A DNA stretch of 64,000 nt from Cokeromyces recurvatus. Its lineage: Eukaryota > Mucoromycota > Mucoromycetes > Mucorales > Mucoraceae. A program made the translations under genes and the position numbers. This document shows positions 11,408 through 27,391 of the stretch, piece after piece. Position 1 is the stretch's first letter, and each line of letters opens with the position of its first letter. The stretch lies in assembly GCF_025118155.1 (NCBI RefSeq), contig NW_026251395.1:825341-889340 (forward strand). The letters are read 5' to 3'. Under the pieces are notes generated by a model, which had not been told where the DNA came from, searched no databases, and was given only the letters and a program-made list of their open reading frames with translations.

Positions 11408-12424
11408 TTAACCAAGAAGAGGGGCATTTTCCTCAGAAGAACGTCCTACAAGTCTGAAGACGTATGGACGAGCAGGATATATGAGAGTGATAATAGCCAA
11501 AGTTAAGGCAGTCCAATGAATCCATTTATCATGTTGGTTAGTGAAGATGGCTAAAAGACCCAAGCCAATTACCATGGCACCTGTAACGTCACCCTTGTGC
11601 TTCTTGTATTCAACGTAACCAATTGCAGTTGAAGTCAAGAAAAGAAGAGCCATAATAACTAAGATACGAAGCCAAATTGAGGGTCCATTCGCCTTAAGAC
11701 CAGTAAATGCCTGGAAGAGTGTAACAACTGCAGTGAAAACAATCCAGCCATGCCACAAAGAGAAAGGGGCATGAATGAAGAGCTTATCCCAAATACTTGT
11801 AGTAGGATAATCCTTTGTAAGTTTATCTAATTATAAAAAAAAAAAAGAGAGAGAGAGAGAGAGATGTACAGTTAAAAACTAAAATAAAAACGTTACAATG
11901 CTTTTTTTTTCCTCTAAGCTTACAGAAGACACATGAAACAGAAGAAGCTGTGAGAAGAATAAAAATAAAGCCAATGATATAATGTCCAGATTTCTAATAA
12001 ATATACATTTATATATATATCTTAGTATACACAATTTATCATTTTAGACTAGACTTACAATCAGTGCTAATGAAGCAGAGTTAAGCAAAACAGAAATAAC
12101 AAAATGCCAACCAACACCGTGAATAGCAGCTTCATGAGCAGGCTCAAACCATTGATAAATTACAAAACCACCAAGGAGGATATGAATAAGAGACCAGACA
12201 TATTCAATCCAATATGCTAATATAGATATTAATATATTTCTACCATTATTACTATTGCTAGTTTCTTCCTAGTTTAATAACTTACATGGAGTAATATAGG
12301 TTTGGCCTCCATGTGTGATACCGTCATCAGGATGAGGACCAACAATACTATAAACAGTAGCAGAAAGAAAGAGAAGATAGACAACAACGTTAGCTACCTT
12401 CTGAAATATATGAAGATTTGACAT
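11408..12424 (-). CDS. Multi-pass membrane protein, TspO/MBR-like
   Basis: Four exons (12424-12286, 12216-12059, 11993-11924, 11826-11408) give 261 residues with introns of 65-97 nt. Roughly seven hydrophobic spans are visible. Aromatic positions are frequent (YWIEYVWSL, VGWHF, WIHWTAL), and the central HAPFSLWHGW resembles the PFSxxxGW motif I associate with tryptophan-rich TspO/MBR-like proteins of fungi and bacteria. The C-terminus is short and ends in NAPLLG, a possible di-leucine-type sorting signal. The function in fungi is unknown; TspO relatives bind porphyrins or steroids. The exon joins are strong because all four keep frame; the family name is tentative. Confidence 0.7.
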
Positions 12425-13928
12425 TATAAACTATTGTAAAAAAAAAAAAAAAAAGAAAAAACAAAAAAGAAAAAGAAAACAAAAGAGAAAAAAAAACGAA
12501 TTTTTTATATATGCGAGAATATGTTTATACTTTTAATAATAAAATTAGTGTAAGTGTGACGAAGTTAACTTTGTGTTTTCTGTTTCATTTTATTGTTTAT
12601 TTATATGCGCATTAACTGCATAATTATACACACATAAAAGTGAATACTACTGCATTATTTAATATTCTACTTATGCAATCCGTTCTTTTTTTTTTCGTTA
12701 CTTTAATGTAATATGATAGAAGAAGAATATTTTATAGTGGTACAGATAAAACTGTGTAAATCCCTAATAATTTCTCATTCTTGTACTAGTCTATTAGTAT
12801 GACGTGAACCTCTGTAAGTTTATTATGCAAATTTTCGATCAATTCTTTTATAGATTTTCTTTAATAGTAAAAGTATAACTGATAAATTCTAAACATTATT
12901 CTTATGTTTATAATAATCGTAACTAGTGTCAAATTAATATTTTATTTCCTTCTTTCTTTCTCTTTCCCTTTTTTTTTTTTTATTAGTAACAGCCATGGTT
13001 TATTAGAGAGCATTTCAATCATGATTCAAAGTAATGAAATCTACAATTTATAATATAATCCATAAAGAGTTATTCACTATTTATAAACAGAACAATAAAA
13101 TGACTAACAGTAATCATGTCATGTGTATTTCCTGCTATATACTAGATTTGAAAGGCCTATTATTATTATTGGCTTGTACACGACGTGATCACTAGCTGAA
13201 TAATAAAAATGCTAGTATTTACACGCTTACATTTGTAGTCTGCTCAATATCATTTTCAATCGAATCTGTTAAAAGCCGTTATTTCTAATATTAATAAGTA
13301 AGCTTATTTTTATTCTAATGTTGAATAAATGAAGTTTTTGATCTGAATTTATCCCCCTCTTCTCCCCATTGCTTTAGTAGCATGCCAAAAATTAAACTTG
13401 AGAAAACAACAGATGACTGTCATTATTCTACATATTAAAGTTAATGACTAACATTATTTATAAGGTATGCAGAATTAAAAGTTAACATTTACATTAAATA
13501 ATGTGGATAAGAAATTATTGTATACCCACACAAAACAAAATTAATAGTAATCCTTCTACTATTTTAAAACAATATACATGTATAGATTATTATCGAAGGG
13601 AGGTTTTTTTTTTCTGTATTATATACTTGTATTTCAATCTTTATAATTTTTTAGTTACTAATCCGTAATATTCTTAAGGAAATCGACTATATGAAGATTT
13701 CATGAACAATGTTCTATTCTCTGTTGTTGTAACTGCTGGATTTTAATACATTTTATATCATGATTTACATTTTTTTTTTTTTTTTTTTTTTTTTTGTAGT
13801 AGCAATAGTAGTGGTAGTAGTGTGTGTAAAAGCGTAATACATGATTGTGTACGCCCCCTTTTTTTATTCTTTATTTCTTTCTTTCTCTTATATTTTTAAA
13901 TAAGAAATACACTTTTTTCCTAACATCA
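12425..13928. other. Intergenic spacer
   Basis: About 1.5 kb of AT-rich DNA between two genes that are transcribed away from each other, so it should hold both promoters. It includes T runs near 12968-12982 and 13770-13796 and a short GTA/GTAGTG repeat near 13796-13822. No coding or RNA gene was recognised. Confidence 0.55.
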
Positions 13929-17044
<3,116 letters not shown>

Positions 17045-17118
17045 GTAATATATTATTATAATAAATAAAGAAAACTTATTATATATATTTATATATATAT
17101 GGATAATGTTTATTATAT

Positions 17119-18991
17119 TTACACTAAGAACTTTGTATCAATATCATGAGCGAAGTCATATATTACTACTTTAACGACATTAGAACTACAAGCGATCATG
17201 GTACAGTCAAATCTTAAGTTAAAAATTCTTATGTAATAAAACAAGTTAATACATAAACATAAACTAATATGTATACACATATATATATATATATATATAT
17301 TTCATCTTTACCTTCCTTCTGTAGCTTGGCCTAAATCTCTTAATAATCTGCCTTCATCCAAACTCCAGATCTTTAAACGACCATCATAGCAACCACTGAT
17401 AATTCTATTAGCAATAGGATCTAATTGTATAGTACGAACAAGCTCTGTATGTCCCACTAAAGTATAAATGCATTCGCCTGTTGCTGCATTCCATACTTTA
17501 ATCGTTTGATCGCTTGAGCCACTTACGATACGATTTCCATCAAATTCTACACATGCCACTCCTCTTGTATGAGCTGTTAATGTTTGTAGACATGTTCCGG
17601 TCTCTAAATCCCATATCTTAATCGTTCGATCTCCTGATCCTGACACAATACGATTCCCTTTCCATTGCAGTGCATTTACAGCAGCATTATGTCCAGTATA
17701 AACACGAATACATTCTCCAGTAAGCCTATTCCATAATCGCAATGACCCATCCTTCGAGCAACTAAGAATTCTATTATTCGTTACCATCTTCACGCAAAGT
17801 ACACTTTCCCGATGGCCTATTAATCTTTTCTTTATTTCACCCGTCTTCATATCCGTTACAAAGATATTAGAATCTGAACTTCCAGTCACAAGTATATTTT
17901 TATCATACTGCAAACATAACACACTGCCATCATGTCCCCTCATCGTCATCTTGCATTGACCTGTTCTCATGTCCCATACTTTAACTGTCATATCTCGACT
18001 GCCTGTAACCATGATATTTTTATCAAATTGGATACAATAAATTCCATCCGTGTGTATATCTGAAACAGGACAATTCAAAGGTGGGAACATGCGCGTCACA
18101 CAGCTACCTTCTTTCCAACGTCTTTCAATTGTAAATCGATTTTGGTATAATTTTTGCCAGTTGATAAAACGGGTATCAGTAACAGGGTTATAATGGTAAT
18201 TGGTATTAGATGCTCGATGACTATTCATTTTCTCTAATGCTGTATTTCGTTTTTTATCCCGAGTAACATGGCTATGGCTATTACCTCCTCTATCATTTTC
18301 TATTGTTTTTTTGTTGTTATTCATATAAAGCCGTGACCATGTGTTCATTTCTAATAACGGTGATGAAGTTCTCGAAATGGGTACTGGCGAAATATTTGAT
18401 TGGGCGGCAGTTGATTTTTCACTAACATTATTATTCGTATTAGTATCAACAGTGATATTTTGATAGTTATCATATTCCTCATCTGCATAATTAAGATATG
18501 CATTCATTTCTGCTTGATTGTATGTCCAGTTTTCCAATTCAAACAAATTCCTCCATAAACTTTGTTCCATGCAAATTGAATGCCAGCCTTTAGAAACTTG
18601 AGATGCTTGTATTAATGAGTATACATCCAAAAAACTCAATATATATATAGCAATCTCGTGAGGTAATTGCTATTTAAATGTCGTTTTTTTTTTAGCTTTC
18701 AACTATTCTATACAAACTAAATAAATGACATTTCTTACTAAAAGAATATTATATCGTAAATGCGGTGAAATTTGATCTACAACCCGGACTACTTCATTCG
18801 ACGGTAAAGTTTTTAGCAACTGAAAGGCAAATTCTTTTTACGATTATATGAAATTAGCACATTTACTTATTGACAGAATAGCACAAAAAGAAAAACTTAT
18901 AGAATCTTTTACCTGCTTTTTGTTTATCTGTCCATCCTGACATATATTCTGGAATTTGGAATTCTGATTCCAATTCTTCTGAATGTTCCAT
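17119..18991 (-). CDS. F-box/WD40 protein, CDC4/beta-TrCP type SCF receptor
   Basis: Four exons (18991-18913, 18833-18739, 18669-17312, 17212-17119) give 541 residues. After an N-terminal helix (EFAFQLLKTLPSNEVVRVV) comes the F-box (LPHEIAIYILSFLDVYSLIQ to WRNLFE, about residues 59-105). A Ser/Asn-rich insert of about 100 residues precedes the propeller. WD repeats run from CIQFDKNIMVTGSRD to the end, with blade ends such as VKVWDMRTG, LRLWNRLTG, IKIWDLETG, IKVWNAATG and LKIWSLDEG. The last exon (GRFDCTMIACSS) closes the propeller and lies beyond an intron, so the protein is complete. Such proteins recruit phosphorylated substrates to Skp1-Cul1 ubiquitin ligase; the substrate here is unknown. 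Confidence 0.92.
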
Positions 18992-19205
18992 TTTTCTCTC
19001 TCTCTTTCTCTCTCTCTTTTTTCTTTTTTTTTGGACTTTATTGGATAACGTTATATTGATGTTAAAAAAAAGAAGAATAGTTAGAATAAAATAATATAAA
19101 AAAAGGTTAAAATAATGGCACAATAGAATAACTCAAATATAATTGGATAAAAAAAATTTAAAAAATATAGATCATTTTAATTATATAAACAGAAAAGGAA
19201 AGCTT

Positions 19206-20378
19206 TCACCAGCCAGAGATGAGTTCCTTAAAATATGAAAGTATACCACCGTTAATTGAGTAACTATCTGATGACTCACTAGGATCCCTTGCGCTTATAC
19301 CAGCTCTTCCACTTCCAAGTTCAATTGGTTTACTTGGTTGAATATTAAATGCTGCTTTAAAGACGCCTTTACTACCCTCTACAGGTATAACTTTATGAGT
19401 CTCGGGTGTAGCTGTAGTATCCTCTAATATAACTCCAATCAGATGATTTTTAGATATAATTGTTCCATTGCTTTTGAGTGCAGCTAATGCAGATGAATCT
19501 TTTTCATACGTAATACTGATCCAGTTACCAGGTGATTCAACATAGTGTTCAATTTTACCGTACTGTAGAAAATGATGGATAACGTTATTTGCTAAATTTA
19601 CAGGATATCCAAAAATTCTTATTGTTCTTGAATTTGGAAGTTCATCTATCTTTGTCTTTCTAAATACATGTATACTAGATTAATGATTGATTCATAATAA
19701 TCTCTGTCTGTAACAATACTTACAATTTAAGTCGAACTGCATCATCTGTTAATGAAACTTCATATTATGCATTAATTTTATGTTTTCAATAGATATGTTA
19801 AAATTTAAATACCTTTACGTTTCTTTTGAACATTGCCATCACCAAATATTCCACGTTTAGCATCTGAAGAGCCTAATACAATTCGTCTATTTAAGAAAAG
19901 AAAAAGAAAGAAAAAAAAACAATGTTTGGTAATCCTCGTTTTTTTTTTGTTATAAACAATAATGCATACTTTGCAGGTGATTCTGTGTCTGGCTTCTTTT
20001 CTTTATCTACTGGCTAATATAAATAAAAAATAAATACCAAAGATTATAACAACATTAACATACAAGCCTTACCTTTGTTAAAATCCCTGAGAGTCTTCTA
20101 TTACCATAACCAATTGAAAGTGAGCGAGTATTTCTAGTTTCTGGTACAAGAGGGATTTTATCTTCATTTTCTTGTGCGCCAACAAAAAATGTAGGAGGAA
20201 TGCATGATATATCTTTTGTTTCTTGTGTATCTTTTGAATTTGTAATTGGTATGTTTAAAAAGTGATCTAATGTAGTTTCTGTGGTATTAATGGATGATGG
20301 TGCTATTAAAGGATGAGGATTAGTCTGTGAAGTAGATCCTTCTGTAAGGGTAGACCTAAAATATGCATTATTCGACAT
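19206..20378 (-). CDS. NUP53: Nucleoporin Nup35/Nup53 family
   Basis: Five exons (20378-20073, 20013-19970, 19886-19813, 19745-19724, 19674-19206) join to 304 residues; the fourth exon is only 22 nt. The N-terminal half is Ser/Thr-rich and low complexity. A basic GIFGDGNVQKKRK segment precedes the RRM-like (MPPN) domain: HVFRKTKIDELPNSRTIRIF, GYPVNLANNVIHHFLQYG, then a Gly-Asn-Trp strand (SPGNWISITYE). The C-terminus ends in an amphipathic helix with a terminal Trp (YFKELISGW), as in Nup53 proteins that touch the nuclear membrane. The family forms part of the inner ring of the nuclear pore and contacts Nup155/Nup93-type partners. Product assignment is strong. Confidence 0.9.
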
Positions 20379-20464
20379 TATCTCCCTTTTTTTTTATTAC
20401 TGTTATTTATTGTTTAATAAAAAAAATTTATGTAATTGTTGAAAAAGAGAAAAAAAAAAGAATG

Positions 20465-20524
20465 AAAAAAAAAAAAAAAAAAAAAAAAAACGCGTCATAA
20501 ACACCGCCTTATGTCATACATTAT

Positions 20525-20584
<60 letters not shown>
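20465..20584. repeat. Paired long poly-A tracts
   Basis: A 26-nt A run (20465-20490) and a 57-nt A run (20528-20584) separated by 37 bp containing CGCGTCATAAACACCGCC. They lie upstream of the Nup53 gene start (minus strand), where they read as poly-T. Confidence 0.9.
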
Positions 20585-20586
<2 letters not shown>

Positions 20587-20823
20587 TAAGAGAGAAAACT
20601 AACTCTTTCGCGGCTTGGAGTCTTATTTGGTCAACTGAGGTCTAAATCCCATGTCACAACAACGGCAACAACGGCAACAGCGTATTTAATGAATCAGCAA
20701 CAGGTAAATAATGTGATGCGAATGATTAGTTTTTTAGTGAGATGATTTTGAATTAAGTAGAGATGAACCGCTACCTCAGTTGAGACAATTTGAGAAAACT
20801 ATGATATGTTTTAAGAACAAGCA

Positions 20824-20855
20824 CAGTATTTTCGGTTACACTTGAGAAGGTTATA
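20824..20855 (+). repeat. Left terminal inverted repeat of the DDE element
   Basis: Pairs with 22511-22542. Mismatches are at a C/G and a G/A position only. Confidence 0.85.
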
Positions 20856-21052
20856 ATTTTATTTTTTTTAAAAGTGCTTGAAGAAATTGAGGCAAAGTGT
20901 GATTTTTATTTAGAAAATAAGAGTGATTTTTAAAAGATAACTTGTAGACATTTTACATATAAAAAGGATAAGGACAATAGCATGGCATTAGTTATTTTAA
21001 ACCCTTTTCTTTCTGAATATCTCTCTCCCAATAAGATTTAGCGTGTCATATC

Positions 21053-22283
21053 CTACTGCAAACTGTCTTTTGTAACTACCATGTTGCATGCTTCAGCGAT
21101 ATGAGGTGTCAGTTCACCACCCTTCTTCAAAGGATTTCTTCTAATCCCACTTTTAATCCTCAACCAGCACTCTTCGATGGTATTTAAAAACAGAGAGTAA
21201 GGTGGCATGAATAATGGTTTGTATCCCCGTCGTTTTTCAATGGCATCAACAACAAATTTGGAATGATGTACCCTACAATTATCCATGACAATGAAAACCC
21301 CTTTCATCAAGTACATCCATAACAGGTTCTATATATTTGACCATATGATAAGCCGTAGTGCCTTTCTTTAAAGGCTTTTTTTTTAGGCTCCTCAGTATTT
21401 CGCTTTCTTTTTTTTAGCTGATAACCCGGAATGAAACTCTTTCTCTATCAACTCAGCATCCTCTATTTTCAAAGGTATAAATTTATTAAAGCTTATAATT
21501 CCTCTATCACATATACACCCAATCATGCTCAAATTAACACCTTTTTGTGTGTATGCACTTTTACAGTTTCTGGAGTACCAACTTTCGACCATGCACGTCC
21601 TCTCATCAGTCGGGAGTGAAAGCCAGCTTCATCAATAAACACACAGTTTTTCTAGAAATCAGCACCGGCCTCTATCCACTTGCTGATGATTTCATAGCGG
21701 AAATTAAGCGTTCTATGTGCATCCTTTTCAATTGTGTATTTACTAGCTCTCTTTAATGACAAGCAGCACTTTTTCACTAATATGCACACACAAAGAGGAA
21801 ATAACAACAGATAGTCCAAATTGCTTCATCAACTCTTCTCTTGTCTGTTCCAAAAACGGTCGAAGGGTTTGCGTCAAGTAACTGGATCAAAAAAGGCGGT
21901 ATGGACAGGAGGTAGCTTTTTTTGGTTTTACTTTTCCTTTTTGTGTAGATGTACTACCTGGAAGAATGGTTCCATCATTACTGTCATTAAACTGGTTTAG
22001 AAGTCTATAAGCACTGTTGGTAGGTATGCCGCAAGCTTCAACTGCTTTTGGTACGGTTTCCCCTCCGTTTCCTGTAGTATGTTTATAAAGCGTGCGATTT
22101 GCTCGGGCCCATACTTTTTATATCTTTTAATTTTAGTGATTGTCATCTCTTCCAGCTCTAAAACCAATTTCCTCCATTTTCTCTCATCAGCTGTGCTTTG
22201 AGGAGTATTTTCTACGAGGTACTCATTTCCTCCCTGAGCGTCTCAATGTCGCCGAACTCAACAGCAACCTCATCAACTTTCAT
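21053..22283 (-). pseudogene. IS630-type DDE transposase, multiply broken
   Basis: Read on the minus strand from an ATG at 22283, an HTH-like N-terminus (KRYKKYGPEQIARFI) is followed by all three DDE blocks: NCVFIDEAGFHS, VFIVMDNCRVHHSK and SLFLNTIEECW. By eye, 35 residues separate the second Asp from the Glu. Several in-frame stops and at least two frame changes interrupt the gene, so it is not functional. It lies centrally between the element's inverted ends. Confidence 0.85.
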
Positions 22284-22510
22284 TTCCCTCAGTCATAAAG
22301 TTATTGTAGTTTTCGTCTGGAATATAATTAATGAAGTCCAAAGTTCATTTTTGTTAAAAGTTATTGTCTTATCTAAAAGAAAGAAAATTTTCTAAAAACT
22401 TATTTTTTAAAAGAAAAAAAAACTCTCGATATTTTCTAAACTAAAAAGAGGTATAATTTTTGAAGGCTTCCCAAAGATAAATATAATTCTAAGGGAAAAC
22501 TCTATTGGTC

Positions 22511-22542
22511 TATAATCTTCTCAAGTCTAACCGAAAATACTG
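22511..22542 (-). repeat. Right terminal inverted repeat of the DDE element
   Basis: Reverse complement of 20824-20855 apart from two bases, immediately followed by TA. Confidence 0.85.
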
Positions 22543-22694
22543 TAAGACAAATCAAATTAGTAAGCAGTCACATTGAATCCCTTTTTATGTGAATCTGAAA
22601 CAACACTAAATAAATGGAGATTTCAATTACTTATATAATTTCCTTCAAAAAAAAAAATATCAACCTATCTTTTTTTACTTGTATAATATTTAGG

Positions 22695-23693
22695 ATGACT
22701 ACCGCTAAGAAGTTACGTATTCTTTGTCTTCATGGCATGGTTCAAAATGCTGCTGTTTTCCGTAAAAAGACATCTGTTATTAGAAAGAAGCTTGATAAAA
22801 TAGCAGATTTAGGTATATTATACATAAATATAAATTAACTATATAAAGATAGAAGAGACAGGCACATAACAATTAATTACTTTATATAGTTTATGTAACT
22901 GCTCCTCAGATGACAACCGATCCTAAATATACTTCTGAAGCTCACCGTGCTGCTGCTGCTGATGAAAATGCACCTGAGGGTAAGTTTAATTTGATTAATA
23001 AAAAATGTGGCGCAGTTTTTCGCCTTTTTTTTTCCAATGCTTTAACTTCTTGTTATTAGAGGAAAAGCCTTTTGCTTGGTGGCATCCTTATGATGATAAG
23101 CAAACTGAAGATGGTTATTATATGGGATTCAAAGAGTCTGTTCAACATTTGAAAGATATTATGATCAAAGAGGTAATATATTGGCTCAAGAAAAAAAAAA
23201 CCAGGAATTATATGAAAATAACATTTCATAAAAAAAAAATATAGGGACCATTTGATGGTATTTTTGGTTTCTCTCAGGGTGCATGTCTTGCTGGTGTTAT
23301 GCTTGCTTGTCTTGAGGATCGTTCTTTAGCACCTACTCTTTTTGGTCCTGATTTCGATCATCCTAACTTCAAGTTTGCTATACTTGCTGCTGGTTTTAAG
23401 CCTTTCCCTCAGAAAGCTACACAAAACATCTGGACTCATAAAATTTCTACACCTACTTTGTTTATGATTGGTGAAGAAGATAAGTTGATTACTCCTGCTC
23501 TTCAAGAAACTCTTGTGGAACAATGCATTGACCCTGTTATCATTCGCCATTCTGGAGGGTAATTTATAATTTAAAAGAGTTAATCTAAACTGGTATATCT
23601 AATATTCTTGGTTTTTATAGTCACGTTGTACCTTCCAACGCTGCATCCCGTAATGAAACTCTTGCATTTGTTTCCAAGTTTGCAAACAATTAG
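22695..23693 (+). CDS. FSH1: FSH1-type serine hydrolase
   Basis: Five exons (22695-22812, 22890-22979, 23060-23172, 23245-23558, 23621-23693) give 235 residues, the usual size for this family. The alpha/beta-hydrolase core shows LRILCLHGMVQN at the start, the nucleophile elbow GFSQGACLAG, the acid residue in IGEEDKLITP and the His in GGHVVPS, which is completed across the last intron. A conserved WWHPYDD segment lies before the elbow. An upstream in-frame ATG at 22614 exists, but its peptide is low complexity and the family start is at 22695. Members are cytosolic esterases related to human OVCA2. The gene is convergent with the coatomer gene (203 bp between stops). Confidence 0.92.
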
Positions 23694-23896
23694 ATAATAA
23701 TAATAATATCCTTAATATATCATTTTCATAGATTTGTCATAGACTATTAACAAACAATAAGCATTTGCATAATATAGATACAGTACATACAGAATAATAA
23801 TGATATGTCAATAGAGAAAAGGAAAAGAATAGCATACATTGATTTAATTTTTTTTTTATAATAAAATGAAGAAATAATAGATTATATAAATGTGTG

Positions 23897-26800
23897 TTAA
23901 GCAACTATCTTTTGTGCTAATGTAATTTTATCACCAAGACTTAAAGCAATACCTTGAGTCTTTGAACGAATACGAATATGACCAGTAATAGGTCCATCAC
24001 CGCTCTTTTCTATACTCAAGTTTGCCAGTGCGTCTTCACCAAAGATACTTCTAGCATACATATTAGCTGATAAGAATCCACAATCTCCTTCCAATTGCCT
24101 CTTGGGTGTTAAACAACTCATATTAGTTGAGTCCATAATATGTTGCAAATATTCTCTCAAGTCACTAAATTTATATAAATAATAAAGATTTACACATTAA
24201 TATAAATTTGTTTGGGGATTTTTTTTTTTTCTTTTCTTTTTTTTTTCTTTACCTAATAGTAGTATTAACGTTAACTTTGTTTTCCCATTCAAACTCTGTC
24301 CACATGGAACGGAATTGAGTCTCATTACAATAAGCAGGATTGATATAATCCATAATATCAATGTGTATATCATTTAAGACAACACAATTTTCAGTAGAAC
24401 CATGAGAATCATAAACAATATTACCAAAGATAACACCAGTTTCTGTAGAAGAAACCTTAATAGGTGCCTTCACAGTTAAGAAGGAATGAGGTGCCAAATT
24501 ATGTGTAGCAGGACGATCTACTAATTTTAAATCACCCAAGGTAGCAAATTCAACTGTCAAGTTTTGTAAAGTTTCGTTTGTTTGATTTACAATCAAAACA
24601 TCCATCAAAATATCATACTGATGCACATTAACAACTGCTTCAGCATAAACCTTATCAGAGAAGCCAGTAAGTTGAACAATACGATTCAATTTGGACATTA
24701 AATCATTTTTATCATCCAATGTACCAGTAGCCCGAGAGAGGTCTTTATCATATTCATCAGCAATACCTCCTGATTTCTTTTCAAATTGACGGAACGCAAT
24801 CACATCATCTACTTGGACCTGAACACTGGCTTCATTTTCAGCTTTAGCATCTGCTAAACGTTTATCTTCTGTTTGAAGTTGCTTACTATAAACTTCACGT
24901 GTATCTTGAAGGTATACAGCATTGATCTTTGTGTTGTTTTCATTATCATCACCTGCTGTGCCAACTATACGCAAGTCTTGCATAATACGGTCATAGGAAT
25001 CCTCGTCAATCTCAAAAGTAACAAATTTTGACTGACCAACTCGTAAAATACTTGTCATGATTAACATTGCTTCAGCCTGGCGAGTATTTACAAGCGTAGC
25101 ATCATCAACAAGTGTGCTATAACGAAGTACTAATTTTGTAAGAGCGGTTGAAAGAACAGTACTTAAGAAATAATCACCAGCAAGGATAAGTGAACGAAGG
25201 GGTGGTTTCTTTGCTGTCTTGACAGCTTCTAATCTTGATGCTGCAGCAGAAGATTCAGTATAAGCGCTTTCACTAGCATAAGTTCCATCAGCGAGAATAC
25301 GTCGAGGAGCAGCAGCACCCGAAGGAACAGTAGTAGTTGATTTTTCTCCTTCCTTTTCTTCATCTTCTGCAGCTTCTGCAGCATCTAATAATTTTTGTTC
25401 TGAAGCTAATAATGGAATCTCACCTAAGGCTTGACGAATTTGTTTCCATGCATCATCAATTTCTTTTACGGTTTCACAATATTCACCAATAATCCAAAGT
25501 GCACCACGGAATACTTTTCCTGATTTCATATCTGTAAATATATCTAATAATTTTTCCAAAATTGATTCTCTTAATCCAGGGAATTTTTCAACTACTTCAC
25601 GTACAAATGAAACAACATCTACAGCAGCTGGGTTATTAGAATCGCCTAAGAATTCCATAAGAACATGAACGACATTAGCTGCAACTTCTGAGAATTTAAT
25701 AGCGCACGTATGAATAGATTGAATCAAAAGTTGACGGTATTCAGCATTCTAAACATTGAAATTAATTTGCTTTCGAATCAATAAGTGCTTACTTTTTTTT
25801 TGCATTTACCTTTTCATATGCATCATCTTGGGTCTTTGTTAATTCCTTTTTGAGGAAAAGAACAACTTCTTGGACATTTCTCGAAGAAACCATTTCTAAT
25901 GCAATACGAATAGCCTTACGACGAACATCAATGTCAGGACTAAAAATAATAAATTATTCTTTACTGTTAATATACATGTATATATTTCCACTCATTTTTT
26001 TATATAGGTTTTACCTATTTAAAACTTGAAGAATATCCATAACTAAATCATCTAATACGCGATCATGCTTATTTCTAATCTCTTCAAGTCGATCAAGAAC
26101 AATGAGCTTTACATTGTTATCAGACTCCTTAACAATAAGCTCAATATAACAAGAAGCAGCAGCTAATAGAAAAGTATATCATTTTACTATTGATGACTTT
26201 ATCTTAACTATAATTTAGTTTGCTATTACCTTTAACAGCAGCAGGGCTTGTAGTTAAATATAAAAGAATGGCTGCAGCTTCATATTTAACAGAATGAGAA
26301 GCAGCAGCCAAAAGTTCGGATAAACAACGAATATAAGCCGCCTTTTAATATATACATACATACATATATATATATATATTTATATGAGAGGTTTGTGTTA
26401 TTTAATTTTTTTCATTTGTTTGTCATTTTGCTCTTTACCTTGTTTGCGGAACTGTTTTTAGAATCTTTACGAATTAATTCTATAACAGCTAATTGCAATA
26501 ATTCATCAAAAGTAGGTACAGAATCAATAACTTGTAATAAATATTGAACAGCAAGAGCTTGATCTACATTGCATAAGACAACAAAAGCATTACGTCTACA
26601 TGTCATATCAGCTTCCTATTTCATATATAAAATGGTACGTTAAGAAAAAAAAGTAAACGGATTAAATTCATATTTGTCTTTTTTTTTTTTACCGAGAGTA
26701 AAAAGGATTGAACTACTTCAGGTGCATCTGGAAAGAGATGGTCAAATGTCTTGTAAATGGAACCAATAGCAAATACAGCATTCTTTCTGACATAAGAGTG

Positions 26801-27391
26801 GCGATGTTCCTGTATAATAAATTAACGTTAGATGAGAATTTTATTGAAACTCTCTTTCAAGCAATTACCAAACAAGCTCTGACAGAAGGAACAAGAGGCT
26901 CAAGAACCTCAGGTTCTTTAATTTTACATAAAAAACGAAGAGTTGAACCTCGAATATATTCATTAGGGTGTTGAAGATCATTCATAAGAGCGTTACTATT
27001 TTTAACATTGTATAGAATTTCAGATTAATTTTAACATTAATATCCTTATCCTTATTTTTTTTTTTTTTGTTGTTCATTCATTCGCCCTTTACCAGACTAA
27101 AATAAACTCATCTTTAAGTTTTCCATCCGGTTTTGTCTTTGGACATATTTCCCAATAAAATTGCAATAATTTTTTCAATTGCTTGTTTCTAGATGGTAAA
27201 ACAAAACGAATGACATGTAATAAAAGCTTTTCCATGGGATCTCCATTTAACATGATGACAAGTAACTTTTTCATTGTTTCGATGCGAGTTTCGTCAGAAC
27301 CCTTTTCAAAAGCTCTCTGAAATTCTTGAAGGGAGGGTGTTTCTGTCGCGTCATCTTGATAAACAAGCGTGTAGCAAAGGTCAGTTGCCAT
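23897..27391 (-). CDS. SEC26: Coatomer subunit beta (beta-COP)
   Basis: Nine exons (27391-27093, 26995-26869, 26809-26693, 26615-26439, 26341-26230, 26162-26015, 25939-25810, 25748-24253, 24164-23897) give 957 residues, the normal full length. The N-terminal two thirds are HEAT/adaptin-like helices, e.g. [30 protein letters not shown] and [20 protein letters not shown] charged linker with EDEEKEGEK follows, then the appendage with [18 protein letters not shown] and the C-terminal platform ([20 protein letters not shown]). Beta-COP is a core component of the COPI coat that buds vesicles from the Golgi for retrieval to the ER. Every splice restores conserved sequence. Confidence is very high. 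Confidence 0.96.

Larger units (their letters stand above)
20824..22542 (-). mobile_element. Decayed IS630/Tc1-superfamily DNA transposon
   Basis: An element of about 1.72 kb bounded by inverted ends. The left end reads CAGTATTTTCGGTTA then ACTTGAGAAG and the right end is its reverse complement with two mismatches over about 32 bp (22511-22542). A TA follows the right end; the left flank is CA, consistent with a mutated TA target duplication. Between them lies a minus-strand transposase reading frame broken by stops and shifts. It is certainly immobile by itself. Confidence 0.85.

Noticed and set aside
22614..22694. In-frame upstream ATG extending the FSH1 protein
   Set aside because: The extra peptide is low complexity and the conserved family start follows 22695; treated as 5' UTR.
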